A stretch of DNA of 64,000 nucleotides from Microbacter margulisiae. GTDB lineage: Bacteria; Bacteroidota; Bacteroidia; Bacteroidales; Paludibacteraceae. The notes under the pieces are model-generated. The model did no database searches. It saw nothing but the letters and a program-made list of their open reading frames with translations, and was not told the origin of the DNA. The position numbers and the translations under genes were made by a program. How positions within the stretch are numbered: the stretch's first letter is position 1; every line of letters begins with the position of its first letter. Below are positions 54,034 to 63,435 of this stretch, piece after piece. Location of the stretch: contig NZ_JACHYB010000001.1 of NCBI RefSeq assembly GCF_014192515.1, positions 1,612,001 to 1,676,000 on the forward strand. The letters are read 5' to 3'.

Positions 54034-56484
54034 TCACTTTTTAAATAACGTTACTAGCACCACAGCTAAGGTAGAAAGCGATGTTGAAAGCGTTAGTAGT
54101 TCTCCTAAAGACATACCCTTTTTCATCGGTTTTGTTGGCACAACAATATGTGCACCGGGGGTAATAGATGGATAAGCCTTGATTCCCAGAAAGCTGGAAG
54201 TAGCATCCACAGAACCGTTGGAATAAATCACATAGGTCTTCCGATCAAATGCATTATCAGAAAATCCACCGGCATGTTTGATGTAATATTGCAACGATTT
54301 CCCTTTCTCATAACGGATCATGGAGGGCATCAACACTTCACCCGAGACAATCACTGTTTCCGGGCGTCTGGGAATAGACAACACATCCCCCTCCTCCAAT
54401 ACAAGATCCTCTGATGAGCCAGGATGCGTCAATATCTTAGTTAAATCAATCGAAACCCGGCTCGGTTCCTGAAGTAGATCCTTAGGCGGATTGGGATTCA
54501 GGGAATCCCTGATCTCCCGTTGTTGTTTTTCGATGGTTTTTTGCGTCACCTGTTCCAGCCATTTCCGTGTGCCGTCTTTTACAGCCGCCGGGTTACGAAT
54601 CAACATCGCCCCTGCTGCATAGGCATAAGTAGTAAGCCCTCCCGCCTGCCGCACAAGGTCGGAGATGCGTTGGTTTTTCGAAAGCAGGATGTAATTACCC
54701 GGGGCTTCAACTTCACCTTCCACTTTCACCTGTCGCATATCCTCCGCACCGAAAATGGCATGCACCACCACATGGTCATCCCGCTTAAGCAGGAATGTGG
54801 CCGCCGCTCCATAATCCAGCGCATGATCCATCTTCACTTTAAAGGAAAGGGCTTTAATCACATTAGCATTCAGCGTCTTCACATCGGTTACACGTCGATA
54901 CACCACGATCTCTGCCAGATTGGCCATGGGTTTAAATCCATTAGACAGGAGGATCAGGTCTTTCAGCGTCATCCCGGGGGCATAGGCATAGGTGCCCGGG
55001 GTAATCACTTCACCCGAAACATCCACAGAATCGCGCTCCTTCATGGTCAGTACCGAAGCAATATAAACACTGTCATCCCGTTGCAACAACACATTATCCG
55101 AGTCGTTCATCGCCGCCTTTGGGGTGAACGATGTCATCTCCGGAAGCTGTAATGCATTCTTCCGGAAAATAACGGCGCTATTCACAAAGGCATCTTCCCG
55201 TAAACCATCGGCTTTCAGAATGAGGTCTTTCACCCGCATACCCGGAGTGAGGGCATATACGCCTGGACGATAGACAGCTCCCGATATCTGCACACGGTTT
55301 TCAAAACGGTTTAACAACTTGCCTACAGTATATTGATCGCCCGGTTGGGTCAGAAACGTAGCAAAATTTGCATGATCCACATCAATCACCTCTTTCTCTT
55401 TCAGGGTATTGCGATATACAGTAATCGTTTGCCTGTAAGCATTTTCCGTAAACCCTCCTGCAAAATCAATCAGCTCCTGTAAGGTTTCCCCTTTCCGCAT
55501 CTCGAATATAGCAGGATGCTTCACTTCTCCTGTCAGTGTCACACGGTTTTTATAGGGTAATACTTTAATGACGTCCTGATCCTGCAACCGCAGGTTATTT
55601 TGCTTCCCATACACCAGAAAGTCATACAGGTCGATAGTGGCAATCACTTTATTATCCCGGATCAGTTGAATATCGCGGAACGAACCACTCGCTTTCGGTC
55701 CACCCGACTGATACAATGCATTATAAACCGTAGCGAGCGATGGCACAGTATAAGAACCGGGATAAGTCACTTCGCCGGTGACAAAAACCGTGATGCTACG
55801 GATATCCCCTAATGTGATATTTACAAAGGTATTGCCAGTGGTAATTCCTTTATACACCGTTGCTAGCCGTGCTTTAATCAATTTTCGTGCTTCAGCGATG
55901 GTTAGTCCGTTCACATTAACAATACCTACATTGGGGATCATAATGGTACCGTCAGGGCTGATGCTTAACTTATAGTTCACCTCCGACACCCCGTAGATAT
56001 CAATCAACAACTGGTCATCGGGACCTAGAACATAATCCAGGGGAGTTGCCAGCCGTAGATTGGGTTCAAAACTCAGGTTGACATTTTTAAAAATAGAAGC
56101 GCCGAATATCTGAAGAGGTCGTACAGAATCGGTATCTGCCGCACGATTTAAAAATAAAGAAGCCGTATCCGCTGGATTAGGTTTACGAATTTTCACTCCA
56201 TATCGGGTGCTGTTGTATTTCACAACCCTGGCCTTGAACTGATCAACCTGATTTTGGGAAATACCCTGGGAAGCAGCATATTGATCCAGTTGATTCATCG
56301 AAACCCCTTCCGATTGCATCTTCTGTTGAATAGCGCTGATCTGTTGATCGCTAAGGCTGCTAACATCCACATTCTTCAACATACTCAGCGATTGAGCCTG
56401 CATGGCGCAAGCGAACAAAATGCCTGCCACCAAAATAATAAACCGTGTTGACAACAGCTTACCTGTAAAAATTACACCTTTCAT
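54034..56484 (-). CDS. Polysaccharide export protein with SLBB repeats (Wza-like)
   Basis: This outer-membrane/periplasmic exporter has about 816 residues. A signal peptide (FIILVAGILFACAMQAQ, about 15-31) is followed by a Poly_export domain (YVLGPDDQLLIDIYGVSEVN, ISPDGTIMIPNVGIVNVNGL), then six or so SLBB domains, each with a G(E)V..PG.Y-type strand (VTGEVTYPGSYTVP, LTGEVKHPAIFEMRKG, VEGEVEAPGNYILL, VSGEVLMPSMIRYEKG), and a C-terminal membrane helix (LSTSLSTLAVVLVTLFKK). I prefer the ATG at 56484; the frame extends 13 codons further. It is separated from the wzz locus by accessory cassettes. Confidence 0.9.
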   Translation of the reverse strand: MKGVIFTGKLLSTRFIILVAGILFACAMQAQSLSMLKNVDVSSLSDQQISAIQQKMQSEGVSMNQLDQYAASQGISQNQVDQFKARVVKYNSTRYGVKIRKPNPADTASLFLNRAADTDSVRPLQIFGASIFKNVNLSFEPNLRLATPLDYVLGPDDQLLIDIYGVSEVNYKLSISPDGTIMIPNVGIVNVNGLTIAEARKLIKARLATVYKGITTGNTFVNITLGDIRSITVFVTGEVTYPGSYTVPSLATVYNALYQSGGPKASGSFRDIQLIRDNKVIATIDLYDFLVYGKQNNLRLQDQDVIKVLPYKNRVTLTGEVKHPAIFEMRKGETLQELIDFAGGFTENAYRQTITVYRNTLKEKEVIDVDHANFATFLTQPGDQYTVGKLLNRFENRVQISGAVYRPGVYALTPGMRVKDLILKADGLREDAFVNSAVIFRKNALQLPEMTSFTPKAAMNDSDNVLLQRDDSVYIASVLTMKERDSVDVSGEVITPGTYAYAPGMTLKDLILLSNGFKPMANLAEIVVYRRVTDVKTLNANVIKALSFKVKMDHALDYGAAATFLLKRDDHVVVHAIFGAEDMRQVKVEGEVEAPGNYILLSKNQRISDLVRQAGGLTTYAYAAGAMLIRNPAAVKDGTRKWLEQVTQKTIEKQQREIRDSLNPNPPKDLLQEPSRVSIDLTKILTHPGSSEDLVLEEGDVLSIPRRPETVIVSGEVLMPSMIRYEKGKSLQYYIKHAGGFSDNAFDRKTYVIYSNGSVDATSSFLGIKAYPSITPGAHIVVPTKPMKKGMSLGELLTLSTSLSTLAVVLVTLFKK

Positions 56485-56539
56485 ATTTTTATAAATAAAT
56501 AAAAAATCATATGCCACATTCACGGGATGATAGAAAATG

Positions 56540-56724
56540 TGATAATTAAATGCTTGTTGCTTCCGACTTCTTTAACTTCTCATCTTCCTGTATCTTCTTT
56601 CACTTCCTGTTGCTTTATCAGTTATTCTGTTACTCTGTCATTCAGTTATTGGATTGCTACTAAACTACTTTGAGGTTTTCCTCTTCTCCTCTTCCTGCAA
56701 CTTACAGATTTTCACTGTCAATTG
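56540..56724. repeat. Mosaic repeat phrases
   Basis: TTCTTTAACTTCTCATCTTC, CTGTTGCTTTATCAGTTATT, CTGTTACTCTGTCATTCAG and TTTTCACTGTCAATTGTCAA lead up to the stop codon of the HEPN gene. Confidence 0.65.
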
Positions 56725-57234
56725 TCAACTATCCATTGAATCCATTTCCTTCATTACATAGCTAAACTTTTTGAATAAATATGATTCAACTGTTGACCAG
56801 ATATGAAGCAACGTGCTATAGTTCACATGAATTTGATTTAATCCCTCTATCACTTCCTGTTGATGAAACGGATATTCATGCGCTATTATATTTCGGATAT
56901 CCCGCAAAATCAACCAATCAGTTGCATTATCGAGGATAGTTAATGCCTCCAGTTTATTCAACAGATCGATAAATGGAACATTACGCGTCTCCTCTCCCAG
57001 GTTTTCAAGAATAGCCTTAAAAAGTTTTCCACCCATGCTATCCTGTAATTTCGAGAAGCGATACACAAACTGGTCGAAATAAGCCAGCAAGTCCGGCTCC
57101 ATAGTATCGTACCTTTCAATAGTAAGGGGGAAGCAGGGTGCAATTTTGGAATAAGCAGACATCATACGCTCCAAATGCAGCTTACTTACTCGGTAGGCTT
57201 CTTTCAGTTTGTCATCTTTCTCGTAAAGAATCAT
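56725..57234 (-). CDS. HepT-like HEPN toxin
   Basis: The 169-residue helical protein has the HEPN catalytic motif RNIIAHEY (R-x4-H-x-Y) at about 123-130 within LRDIRNIIAHEYPFHQQEV. The Tyr in this motif is the target of AMP transfer in HepT/MntA systems. The start overlaps the nucleotidyltransferase gene by 4 bp. Mosaic repeat phrases adjoin the stop. Confidence 0.88.
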   Translation of the reverse strand: MILYEKDDKLKEAYRVSKLHLERMMSAYSKIAPCFPLTIERYDTMEPDLLAYFDQFVYRFSKLQDSMGGKLFKAILENLGEETRNVPFIDLLNKLEALTILDNATDWLILRDIRNIIAHEYPFHQQEVIEGLNQIHVNYSTLLHIWSTVESYLFKKFSYVMKEMDSMDS

Positions 57235-57542
57235 GATTCGGATAGCAGAAGGGAGTGCTGTTGTATAGATTTATAGAATGACTGTTTAGATCGTGTTAAC
57301 CCATTATCAAAAACAACATCGATTTTACGATCGCCCAATATACGTTTCAGATCAACCAAATAAAGGATTTTTTTTCTTATTGTCAGTTGCGATTCGTCAG
57401 GATGTTGAATCATCAGGTCGATATCTCCTCCTTTGAGTTGATCATCCACACGCGAACCAAACAAATAAACCCTGACGCTTTCAGAAAAATGTCTTTGAGC
57501 AAGGGTTACGATCGTATTGATTTCAAACTGGGTTAACCGCAT
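57231..57542 (-). CDS. MntA-like nucleotidyltransferase antitoxin
   Basis: This protein of about 103 residues has VYLFGSRVDDQLKGGDIDLM (GS-x9-DxD), the minimal nucleotidyltransferase motif. It is paired with the HepT-like gene by a 4-bp overlap. I use the ATG at 57542; the longer frame starts at TTG. It probably AMPylates or masks HepT. Confidence 0.88.
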   Translation of the reverse strand: MRLTQFEINTIVTLAQRHFSESVRVYLFGSRVDDQLKGGDIDLMIQHPDESQLTIRKKILYLVDLKRILGDRKIDVVFDNGLTRSKQSFYKSIQQHSLLLSES

Positions 57543-57569
57543 CGGGCAAAAAATCAAATGCAAAACGAT

Positions 57570-57875
57570 TCATCTTCTGTAATTTCTGGCTCCGGACAGA
57601 TGGCTACTACCTCTCGGGCAGATTGAAGGACTGAGGTTATAACTTCCTTACCTTCGTATCTTCTTTAACTGCAGATTTTCCTTGTCAACTGCCAACTGAA
57701 TTTATCTTTTTTCCACAACAAAGCTCGTCACTCCCAACTGGAGCAACGAACCAACAGTAAGCCATTATCATTCCTCAAAACCCACACCTAAATGACAATG
57801 GTTCACTTTTCATTCTATATCAGACATGTTCCTATACGTATAACGCAAAACATCCGAAAAACGTATACCAACATT
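57570..57875. repeat. Gene-free gap with mosaic phrases
   Basis: AGATTGAAGGACTGAGG, ACTTCCTTACCTTCGTATC and TGTCAACTGCCAACTG are variants of the common phrases. The remainder before 57876 shows nothing recognisable. Confidence 0.5.
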
Positions 57876-58952
57876 TTAACCCTCTCTATGAAGTGGCAAG
57901 GGTGCTTCTTTCGTTTTTCTGTTCTGTAACAACACTAACACAAAGTAGAACAGGAGATACAAAACCAACAACAAGGCCAACAAAATATGGATATTAAGCG
58001 CTCGTAATAAAAAAATCAGCACTACCACTGCAAAGTTAAACAAAATAAGGATTAGGCTTGAGGCAAGATGAGAAAATTTTAAATCCAAACATTTATGATG
58101 GATATGGTTTTTATCTGGTTTGAAGGGAGATTTGCGATGCCTTATCCTCACCAGCATCACCCGGAAAACATCCAGAACAGGAAACATCAGAATAGACAAT
58201 GAGATAGCCGGTGAAGCAGCGCCATGTCCCGTACCAATGGCGAATTCGTTATACCGGATCACCATCACCGAGATGAGCAATCCAAGAATCAACGACCCCG
58301 TATCGCCCATAAAAATTTTATTCGTTTTCCCGAACAGATTGAAATAGAGAAAAGGCATCACACTACCGGCAGCGGCAAAAGCCAAAATAGCATAAGCAGT
58401 CTGCCCGTAACCGATAAAGAATACGCCGAAAATGGAGGTGATCATCAGGCTCAATCCTCCTGCCAGTCCGTCAATGCCATCAATCAGGTTCATCGCATTG
58501 ATGATGCCAATAATCACAAGAAAACTCAGCACCACACTTTCCACATAGCCAATCTCTTCAATCCCGAAAATACCATGCAAACTGGTGAGGCGGATACCTC
58601 CCAAAACAATCAGAATTCCTGTAGCAAAAAACTGGGTAACAAACTTGGTGGTAGCAGACAAAACCAGGATATCATCTTTGATCCCCAGAAAAAACAAGAG
58701 TGTCATGGAGGCAAAAATATACCTGAAATCAGCCACCTCTATTTTATCAATAGACAACAGGGTACCGATGGTAATACCTAAAAACAGGGCCACTCCTCCC
58801 AGATTGGGGATGGGGACATCATTCACCTTTCGCTCATTCGGTTTATCAACGAGCTTCTTCATAGCCGATATCTTCACGATAACCGGAATGGATATATACA
58901 CCAGAACAGCGCTGATTAAAAAAGCAGCTATGATGTGCATCGTTTCAAACAT
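57876..58952 (-). CDS. Undecaprenyl-phosphate sugar-1-phosphate transferase (WecA/MraY family)
   Basis: The 358-residue protein has about eleven membrane helices. Family motifs: KPNERKVNDVPIPNLGG, GIKDDILVLSATTKFVTQ, NAMNLIDGIDGLAGG, FMGDTGSLILGLL and the cytosolic HxHH loop KNHIHHKCLD. It transfers a sugar-1-phosphate (often GlcNAc or another HexNAc) to undecaprenyl phosphate and starts glycan assembly. It could serve both polysaccharide loci of this window, as no other initiating enzyme is present. It stands alone with its own promoter. Confidence 0.9.
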   Translation of the reverse strand: MFETMHIIAAFLISAVLVYISIPVIVKISAMKKLVDKPNERKVNDVPIPNLGGVALFLGITIGTLLSIDKIEVADFRYIFASMTLLFFLGIKDDILVLSATTKFVTQFFATGILIVLGGIRLTSLHGIFGIEEIGYVESVVLSFLVIIGIINAMNLIDGIDGLAGGLSLMITSIFGVFFIGYGQTAYAILAFAAAGSVMPFLYFNLFGKTNKIFMGDTGSLILGLLISVMVIRYNEFAIGTGHGAASPAISLSILMFPVLDVFRVMLVRIRHRKSPFKPDKNHIHHKCLDLKFSHLASSLILILFNFAVVVLIFLLRALNIHILLALLLVLYLLFYFVLVLLQNRKTKEAPLPLHREG

Positions 58953-58959
58953 ACCTTAA

Positions 58960-58988
58960 GCAGTCAACTTATTTTGACTGCAAAATTA
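58960..58988 (-). promoter_or_regulatory. Promoter and leader hairpin of the WecA-like gene
   Basis: On the minus strand the -7 box TAATTTTG (58988-58981) precedes the gene, followed by the inverted repeat GCAGTCAA-N6-TTGACTGC (58960-58981) that would begin at the 5' end of the message, 8 nt before the ATG. A hairpin so close to the start could limit translation. Confidence 0.45.
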
Positions 58989-59099
58989 CAGAAATTTTGG
59001 TTTAGTCGAGCATCATCTCTCTTTAAATCGCTTTGCATTTTACTTATTTATCATTCATTCGTAATATTATTGCACACAAAATAAATATTTCACGTCAAC

Positions 59100-59476
59100 A
59101 CAAGAGATAACAAACAGATAATCAAATCAATCTAATATTTAAAAAATACAGATATGCAAGAAAAACAGAGATACCCTCCTATCCGGCAGTAGAATAAATT
59201 GCAACCTCAATTTGCGCACGTTTACCCTGTTTTTATACTGTGTATTGTAAGTATGTTATATACTCTTTACCAACACCTGTTGTACTTCTCCCTCAAAAAC
59301 TATTTTCCCTTTTTCTTTCCCTCTGGAGAAAGTCTCCAAAGGAGAATAGAGGTTGGAGAGGACTTAGGCATAAGGACGAAAGGAACAAATAACATTTAAC
59401 GCAATAATTTCATATTCAATATTTTTTATGATATAACGCAGATTACCATAAACTCAAACACCTCCAAAAGGTGAAT
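59100..59476. other. Gene-free stretch
   Basis: Contains CCCTCTGGAGAAAGTCTCC and AATAGAGGTTGGAGAGG phrases common between genes in this phylum. No credible gene or RNA was recognised. Confidence 0.4.
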
Positions 59477-59911
59477 AATTCAACTTTCGCAAGCTCTATA
59501 TCGTACTAACGATACGATCTTTCTTTGATACATAGGGAACGACCTTGTCCGGTGAGCCAAAAAGCAAGTGAGGCGGCAGCTAAAAATCGTCCTGTTTGAG
59601 CGACGAAGGAGTGAGTTTGGACGATTTGAGTCGACGAACGTCAGTTTTTTGAGCGAAGCGGACATAGTCTTGAAAAGCACGTTTCAGCGAGGGCAGAGAC
59701 AAAATCCCATTTTGGTTCTGCCGAACATAGTGCTTTCAACGAAGTTAATTTTTTGCCTACTTTTTGTTTCAAGACAAAAAGCAGGTCGGGATTGAAGGGG
59801 CAGAAGCCCCATGCAAGGTAGTTTGTTATATATTCTTAATAATCAATCATTATATTGTAATAATTACTTATTGACAGGCATTGTATGACATGCGAAAGTT
59901 CAATGAATAAT
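59477..59911. repeat. Structured repeat family A2, copy 2, with terminal inverted repeats
   Basis: 435 bp, ends TTCAACTTTCGCAAG and (inverted) TGAACTTTCGCATG. Nearly identical in core to 19169-19604; AAATCGTCC/GGACGATTT is kept while the GCCCG arm has changed (ACGTCAG). It is followed closely by a family C unit. Confidence 0.8.
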
Positions 59912-59965
59912 AACCAGACAAAACAGATGAAGCTTTATAAAAGATAAACACAGAGAATTTAATGA

Positions 59966-60530
59966 TTCAACTTTCACAAGTAGAAAAACTTGCTGATATG
60001 CAATAAAAAGCAGAATAATGTTTTGACAAAGCCACTGACTTGCAACAATTTTATGTCGTACAAAAAAAAACCAACACAATATGCTGCGGAACAAAGATAC
60101 AATAATACTTTCAGAGATAAACGGCTATTTTAGGGACAATGTTCTGTTTCATACGTTTATGTTTTTAAAAGTTGTCATATGCAACTCGAATCCCACGTAT
60201 GACAATCCGGATCAGGTAACTATTTCGAAACCTTATTTTGGACGTAGTCTAACCCTTAGTAGGAAAACCACCACCCCCCTGGTAATTGCCCTTATTCCCT
60301 TATTAGATACGATAAGAATTCGTTTTTAAAAAGGCGTAAAGGACTCACATTCCACTATTAACCTCTCCTCGGATATGAATAGTTTACTGGCATGTTTCAT
60401 AATAAGGGAATAAGGTTTGCCTGATCTTTATATGATCTATTGCTACTAAGGGCCAGATGTTTCAAAAATAAGGGTTTAAATATCAACAACCTAAAGCAAA
60501 CGGGTTCATTGGAGCCTGGAAAAGGTGAAT
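59966..60530. repeat. Non-coding repeat family C, copy 2
   Basis: 565 bp, left end TTCAACTTTCACAAG, right end degenerate (GCCTGGAAAAGGTGAA). Internal complementary segments are kept, e.g. CCTTATTCCCTTATTA with TAATAAGGGAATAAGG, and CCCTTAGTAGG with GCTACTAAGGG. It is diverged from 49244-49825, but the pairing segments are well conserved. Confidence 0.75.
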
Positions 60531-61546
60531 GAATGATTCAACTAAAATGGAAACAATTAGGATACATCCGGGATTCGTAGTAGATAAAACAATCATCCGG
60601 TAAGCTAAAAAAAGACTCTCGGATCCCGGCTGATGTATATGCCTTAACCTTTATCGGCAATGATACTTTTATCGTATTCCAGCTTATTGGCCTCTCCCGG
60701 CCTGTGGATGCCCCCTCCCAAAGAAAGGGAAATTTGAGAACAGGATGTGCGTTATAAAAATACTCAAAGATATAATTGAAAATCAGCAAAAGTCCCTCTA
60801 CTCCGGAGAGGGATTTAGAAAGAGGTCTGATAGATGATATGCTAAAAATATTCAACAAAGGGCGACGATACAATAGAGACCAGGTATAATTGCTACAATG
60901 ACATTCAAAAACCAAGAGGAAACAGGGAGGCTCTCAATTTGAAGAGTTGGGTTGTAAAATGAGATAATCTTTATTCATTTTGCAACACTAAGCCTCATTT
61001 TTTTCGGGAGGCTGGAATTGAAAAATAAAAAGTCAGGATGAGTTCGGTTATAACCCTTTCTGATCCTGTTTTCTTCTTCGTTTGTTCTGTTCTTCTGTCC
61101 TGACTGAGTGGTTTTATAAAAGCTGACCAACGAGTGAACTTTGTTGTTTGTTGCTCTCATTAACCTTTACACCTTACATTTTCAACCGCAGTTATCTTTT
61201 GGCTCACTGTTTGTCTTTTTCCTGCCATCATGTCATACAAAACCTGACAAAATACCAATGCCATTGTGTCAGGGTTACATTCCATTTTCTCCCAAAAAAC
61301 AACATCCGTCCTGACACACAATCAGATTTAATGACACAGATTCCTGATGTAAACAACAAAAAGCGGATATCAATATGAATTTTGACCTTATTCTATATTT
61401 AACTTAATATCAACGAATTAACAATAGTAACGATATTGAATATTACACCTAATATCAACATTTAAAAACATTATTAAGCCCACTACCTCGTCATTTACAT
61501 AACAATTAGCTTAAAAGGCCATATTTATTTTATAATATTAATTACA
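60531..61546. other. Gene-free stretch
   Basis: Contains AGTCAGGA and its inverse TCCTGACT about 65 bp apart (61032 and 61097), several TGACA repeats near 61240-61340, and AT-rich DNA from 61380. The open frames here are short and overlap repeat phrases such as CCGGAGAGGGATTTAG. No gene is supported. Confidence 0.4.
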
Positions 61547-61562
61547 TGGCACGGAATTTGTA
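61547..61562 (+). promoter_or_regulatory. Sigma-54-type promoter candidate
   Basis: TGGCACGGAATTTGTA fits the -24/-12 consensus TGGCAC-N5-TTGC with only the last C replaced by T, and lies in an AT-rich stretch. The next plus-strand gene is the DUF6266 gene 565 bp downstream; what the promoter drives is unknown. Confidence 0.35.
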
Positions 61563-61814
61563 TTTATTATTTCACAAAACAAAGTTTGAATATTTTGTTA
61601 ATTATACAAACACCATATAATACATGACACATCTTAATCGCTTATTTTATATCGCAGACAGGCATCCGCCTCCCAGAGGACAACCGCTGCCAGAGCCAAC
61701 ACGCCGGGTTGTACAATGTGAATATGCACACCATAATGATCATTCCCATGCCCGCGCGCCGCCCTGAAGCCAAAGGGAAGAAGCAACACAGCCCGACAGC
61801 CACCCCAACAGCCA

Positions 61815-62075
61815 TCGAAGAAGGTTCGGTAAATCACCCCTACAGGTTCGACATAGGTTCGATAAAAAGAGGCATTCATCCGACCATGTTTCGATAAAAA
61901 GAGCAGGAGGCCTCGACTGACCATTAATGTAGGTTCGATGTTTGTTCGATATTCTTCGACACTTCTTCGACGAATCGCCGATGAGTCATCAATGTAGCTT
62001 CAACCTACCTTCAAGGCTCCCTTTGCCCAACCTTAACAAAACATCGACAGGGATCGGGTTGGGGTCGATAAACAA
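61815..62075. repeat. Cluster of TTCGA motifs upstream of DUF6266 gene
   Basis: TTCGA(T/C) occurs at least seven times between 61845 and 61975 (AGGTTCGACATAGGTTCGAT, ATGTTTCGATAAAAAG, TTTGTTCGATATTCTTCGAC, CTTCTTCGACGAATC), plus TCGAA on the other strand near 61815. Two AAAAAGAG-containing units (TTCGATAAAAAGAG) repeat. It may be a protein-binding array or a decayed repeat. Confidence 0.5.
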
Positions 62076-62126
62076 AATAAAATAACGCCGCGAAAACGGC
62101 AATATAAACATTTAACAATTTAAATT

Positions 62127-62759
62127 ATGTCGAAAGTTAATTCTTTCGCCTATGGCGAAATCTCAGGAAAGTTCGGCAACACCGTGGGTGCTGTCGACAA
62201 AAAGGGTAACACAACTATGCGTGAATATCGAGCACCAAGTGATCCCAAAACAGAAAATCAGATGAGGCAAAGAAATCGGTTCAGTTTTGTGAATACAGAG
62301 CTGAGCCTGATGAAACTGATGTTCAAACAAACCTATGTGGCTTGCAAAACAAAGGAAGAGTTGCGTAAAGCCGGATGGGGTGCTGTGAACAATGCCGTCA
62401 GTGGTGATTATCCCGATTTTTCGGTCAATTACGAAAATCTGGTTATTGCAAGGGGATCATTACCCAAGTTGGAAAAGATTACCGTGACAACCACGGGGGA
62501 TACTAAAGTGAATGCCACATGGGACACAACTCCATTTCTGGGGATTGATCCGGCAGATCAGGTAAAGTTTGTTTTCACCAACCCTGATTCGAAAATATGG
62601 CATATGGCTGAAGAGGTTTCCAAACGGTCGGAGGGTGCCGTTGATATTCAGCTTCCGGTTGTGTGGACGGGCATCGAAGTGCATTGCTGGGCCTTTACGA
62701 TGCGGTTGGATGGCAAAGCTACCTCCACCAGTCAATACATCAGTGCGCTGCAACTTTAA
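62127..62759 (+). CDS. DUF6266 family protein
   Basis: The 210-residue protein of a Bacteroidota-specific family starts with GEISGKFGNTVGAVDKKGNT, TMREYRAPSDPKTENQMRQR and NRFSFVNTELSLMKLMFKQT, followed by GAVNNAVSGDYPDFSVNYEN and a beta-rich C-terminal half. There is no signal peptide or membrane helix. The function is unknown. It is monocistronic, with a strong terminator after it. Confidence 0.88.
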   Translation: MSKVNSFAYGEISGKFGNTVGAVDKKGNTTMREYRAPSDPKTENQMRQRNRFSFVNTELSLMKLMFKQTYVACKTKEELRKAGWGAVNNAVSGDYPDFSVNYENLVIARGSLPKLEKITVTTTGDTKVNATWDTTPFLGIDPADQVKFVFTNPDSKIWHMAEEVSKRSEGAVDIQLPVVWTGIEVHCWAFTMRLDGKATSTSQYISALQL

Positions 62760-62792
62760 TGCCCTGAACCAGGCTTCAATGCCCTTCTGATG

Positions 62793-62836
62793 AAACTCCA
62801 CCCACATGATATTGCGAGTATCGGGTGGAGTTTTTT
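62793..62836 (+). terminator. Rho-independent terminator after DUF6266 gene
   Basis: The perfect 11-bp stem AAACTCCACCC (62793-62803) / GGGTGGAGTTT (62823-62833) is followed by a T run to 62836. Confidence 0.9.
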
Positions 62837-62949
62837 GTACTCTATAAACGTGAAGCACGAAACACGGCAAACCACTTTGCCCTGGGTCTGTAGCCACTCA
62901 AGCTTCTCTCCTTACCCCCTTAGCTTCTGCTACTTTTTTATTCTGCTAC

Positions 62950-63435
62950 TCAATGGTTCGACCATTCACAGGTGTCAATCCAACGCCTTTCGGTGAAGAA
63001 TAATTTGCTGGCCTCTATATTCTCAACCAATTTTTCCGTCATTTCAATCACTTCCGGCACAAGATCATGAAGCCCTTTGGGAAGATATTCATGAGCAATC
63101 TGGTTACGCATATCCCGGATGGTTATCATCTGGTCGGCAGAATGGATAAGGTGCATTTTTTCACACATATTCATCATGTCGATAAAAGGAACGAATGATT
63201 CATGCAATAGCATCCAGCTCGTTCGCAGTATCTTTTGGGTAAACAGATCCGATGTCCTGTTAAACTTGGAAGTCAGGGAGTCAAACGATTCCTGTTCTTC
63301 AAATGAAAAAGCCGGTTTTAATCCGATCGCTTTACATTTTTCTACAGAAAGCAGTAACGTTTCAATCGACGTATTCAAAAATTGCCATTCTGTTTGGAGT
63401 AATTCGATCAATAAATCTTCCTGAGCTGGCTTCAT
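62950..63435 (-). CDS. HepT-like HEPN toxin
   Basis: The 161-residue helical HEPN protein has RNQIAHEY (R-x4-H-x-Y) within ITIRDMRNQIAHEYLPKGL at about 103-120. FDSLTSKFNRTSDLFTQKIL and SFVPFIDMMNMCEKMHLI are similar in layout to the HepT-like protein at 56725-57234, with low sequence identity. The start overlaps the MntA-like gene by 4 bp. It is the third HEPN module of the window. Confidence 0.87.
   Translation of the reverse strand: MKPAQEDLLIELLQTEWQFLNTSIETLLLSVEKCKAIGLKPAFSFEEQESFDSLTSKFNRTSDLFTQKILRTSWMLLHESFVPFIDMMNMCEKMHLIHSADQMITIRDMRNQIAHEYLPKGLHDLVPEVIEMTEKLVENIEASKLFFTERRWIDTCEWSNH

Noticed and set aside
54520..55152. Long plus-strand frame of 210 codons opposite the Wza-like gene
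   Set aside because: Antisense shadow of a strongly supported SLBB protein.
58224..58781. Long plus-strand frame of 185 codons opposite the WecA-like gene
   Set aside because: Antisense shadow of a membrane protein with all family motifs; its translation is low-complexity Asn/Gln/His-rich.
60538..60915. 125-codon minus-strand frame
   Set aside because: It covers generic intergenic phrases (CCGGAGAGGGATTTAG) and has no domain or conserved pattern.
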